From Halomonas sp. (GTDB lineage Bacteria > Pseudomonadota > Gammaproteobacteria > Pseudomonadales > Oleiphilaceae): a stretch of 5,634 nucleotides of DNA. The stretch covers positions 1 through 5,634 of the forward strand of contig SLIH01000063.1 of assembly GCA_007135745.1 (NCBI GenBank), written 5' to 3'. The notes under the pieces are model-generated. The model saw only the letters and a list, made by a program, of their open reading frames with translations, did no database searches and had not been told where the DNA came from. The position numbers and the translations under genes were made by a program. Of the stretch, positions 5,464-5,634 are shown piece after piece (within the stretch, counting starts at the first letter, position 1; the number at the start of each line of letters is the position of its first letter).

Positions 5464-5633
5464 TGGATGCTCCGCTTAATCGAATTCTCGGGAATAGGGT
5501 ACACTGTGGCGTCAAGATCCCATTGCCCGCTTACGGCTCGGAATGGCCGCCCTGATGCTCCGGTGAATTCCAGAACCCCCGGATGACCCGGCTTCTCCCA
5601 GATCATGCTGATCCGGTAGTCACCAAAAATACC
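5460..5633 (-). CDS. C-terminal 57 residues of an unidentified protein, start outside window
   Basis: A minus-strand frame is open from the right window edge to a TGA at 5460-5462, encoding about 57 residues that begin GIFGDYRISMIWEKPGHPG and end NSIKRSIQ. Its stop overlaps the esterase ATG as ATGA, exactly the arrangement seen at the esterase-tag junction, which is the main reason to believe it is real. The segment looks soluble, with no membrane helix, and has mixed charge and several aromatic residues. I do not recognise the family. Only 58 codons are visible, so an open frame by chance in this GC-rich DNA cannot be excluded. If real, it is an upstream member of the esterase-tag operon, and the operon promoter lies beyond the window. 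Confidence 0.5.
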   Translation of the reverse strand, partial: GIFGDYRISMIWEKPGHPGVLEFTGASGRPFRAVSGQWDLDATVYPIPENSIKRSIQ

Positions 5634-5634
5634 G

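Noticed and set aside
5487..5510. Promoter-like sequences just upstream of the esterase (TACACT on plus, TTGACG on minus)
   Set aside because: Neither has a properly spaced partner hexamer, and the region is probably coding on the minus strand.
5018..5515. A 165-codon minus-strand frame in another phase over the esterase
   Set aside because: The overlapping phase encodes a complete esterase with Ser118, Asp170 and His201; this frame is Arg/Gly/Pro-rich shadow sequence.
5582..5634. Possible start of a plus-strand gene at the right edge (ATG at 5582)
   Set aside because: Only about 17 codons are visible, there is no Shine-Dalgarno sequence, and it lies opposite the minus-strand frame that couples to the esterase.

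Overview
The window looks like a chromosomal segment of a moderately halophilic marine gammaproteobacterium, Marinobacter or a close relative. That assignment is an inference from three things: a GC content judged by eye to be in the mid-to-upper 50s, an aspartate kinase of the special type found in ectoine clusters, and family members (NsrR, Tag, paired FluC/CrcB, an EstB-type esterase) that read like gammaproteobacterial proteins. No rRNA, tRNA, CRISPR array, insertion sequence or phage gene is visible. The DNA is densely coding and no gene-free stretch exceeds 190 bases.

Left part, plus strand (1-2143). The window opens inside the 3' part of an ectoine-type aspartate kinase gene (2-889), usually the last gene of an ectABC-ask operon, so ectABC probably lies just to the left. 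A strong 12-bp hairpin (917-946) follows, and then a complete gene for a sigma-70 family factor (1076-2143). This factor has an intact -35 reading helix, but the residues expected to read the -12 position of the promoter are changed. It is the most interesting protein here.

Middle part, minus strand (2166-3542). Transcribed leftwards are two adjacent fluoride-channel genes (FluC/CrcB) that overlap by 4 bp, then, after a 139-bp gap, a small five-helix membrane protein of the DUF3429 type that ends tail-to-tail with the sigma gene. The two FluC subunits differ: one keeps both phenylalanines of the pore 'Phe box' and the other has lost both, which suggests an asymmetric heterodimeric channel.

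Right part, minus strand (3637-5633). A tightly coupled run ends with the nitric-oxide-sensing repressor NsrR. It comprises the C-terminal end of an unidentified protein (5460-5633), an alpha/beta-hydrolase esterase (4792-5463) and DNA-3-methyladenine glycosylase I (4187-4795). Each of these junctions is a 4-bp ATGA overlap. nsrR (3637-4095) follows after 91 bp. NsrR keeps all three cysteines and the Asp8 position of its iron-sulfur cluster.

The shared themes are stress functions: osmoprotectant precursor supply, alternative transcription initiation, fluoride export, nitrosative stress sensing and alkylation repair. Only the esterase-tag and FluC-FluC couplings are directly supported by gene overlap.
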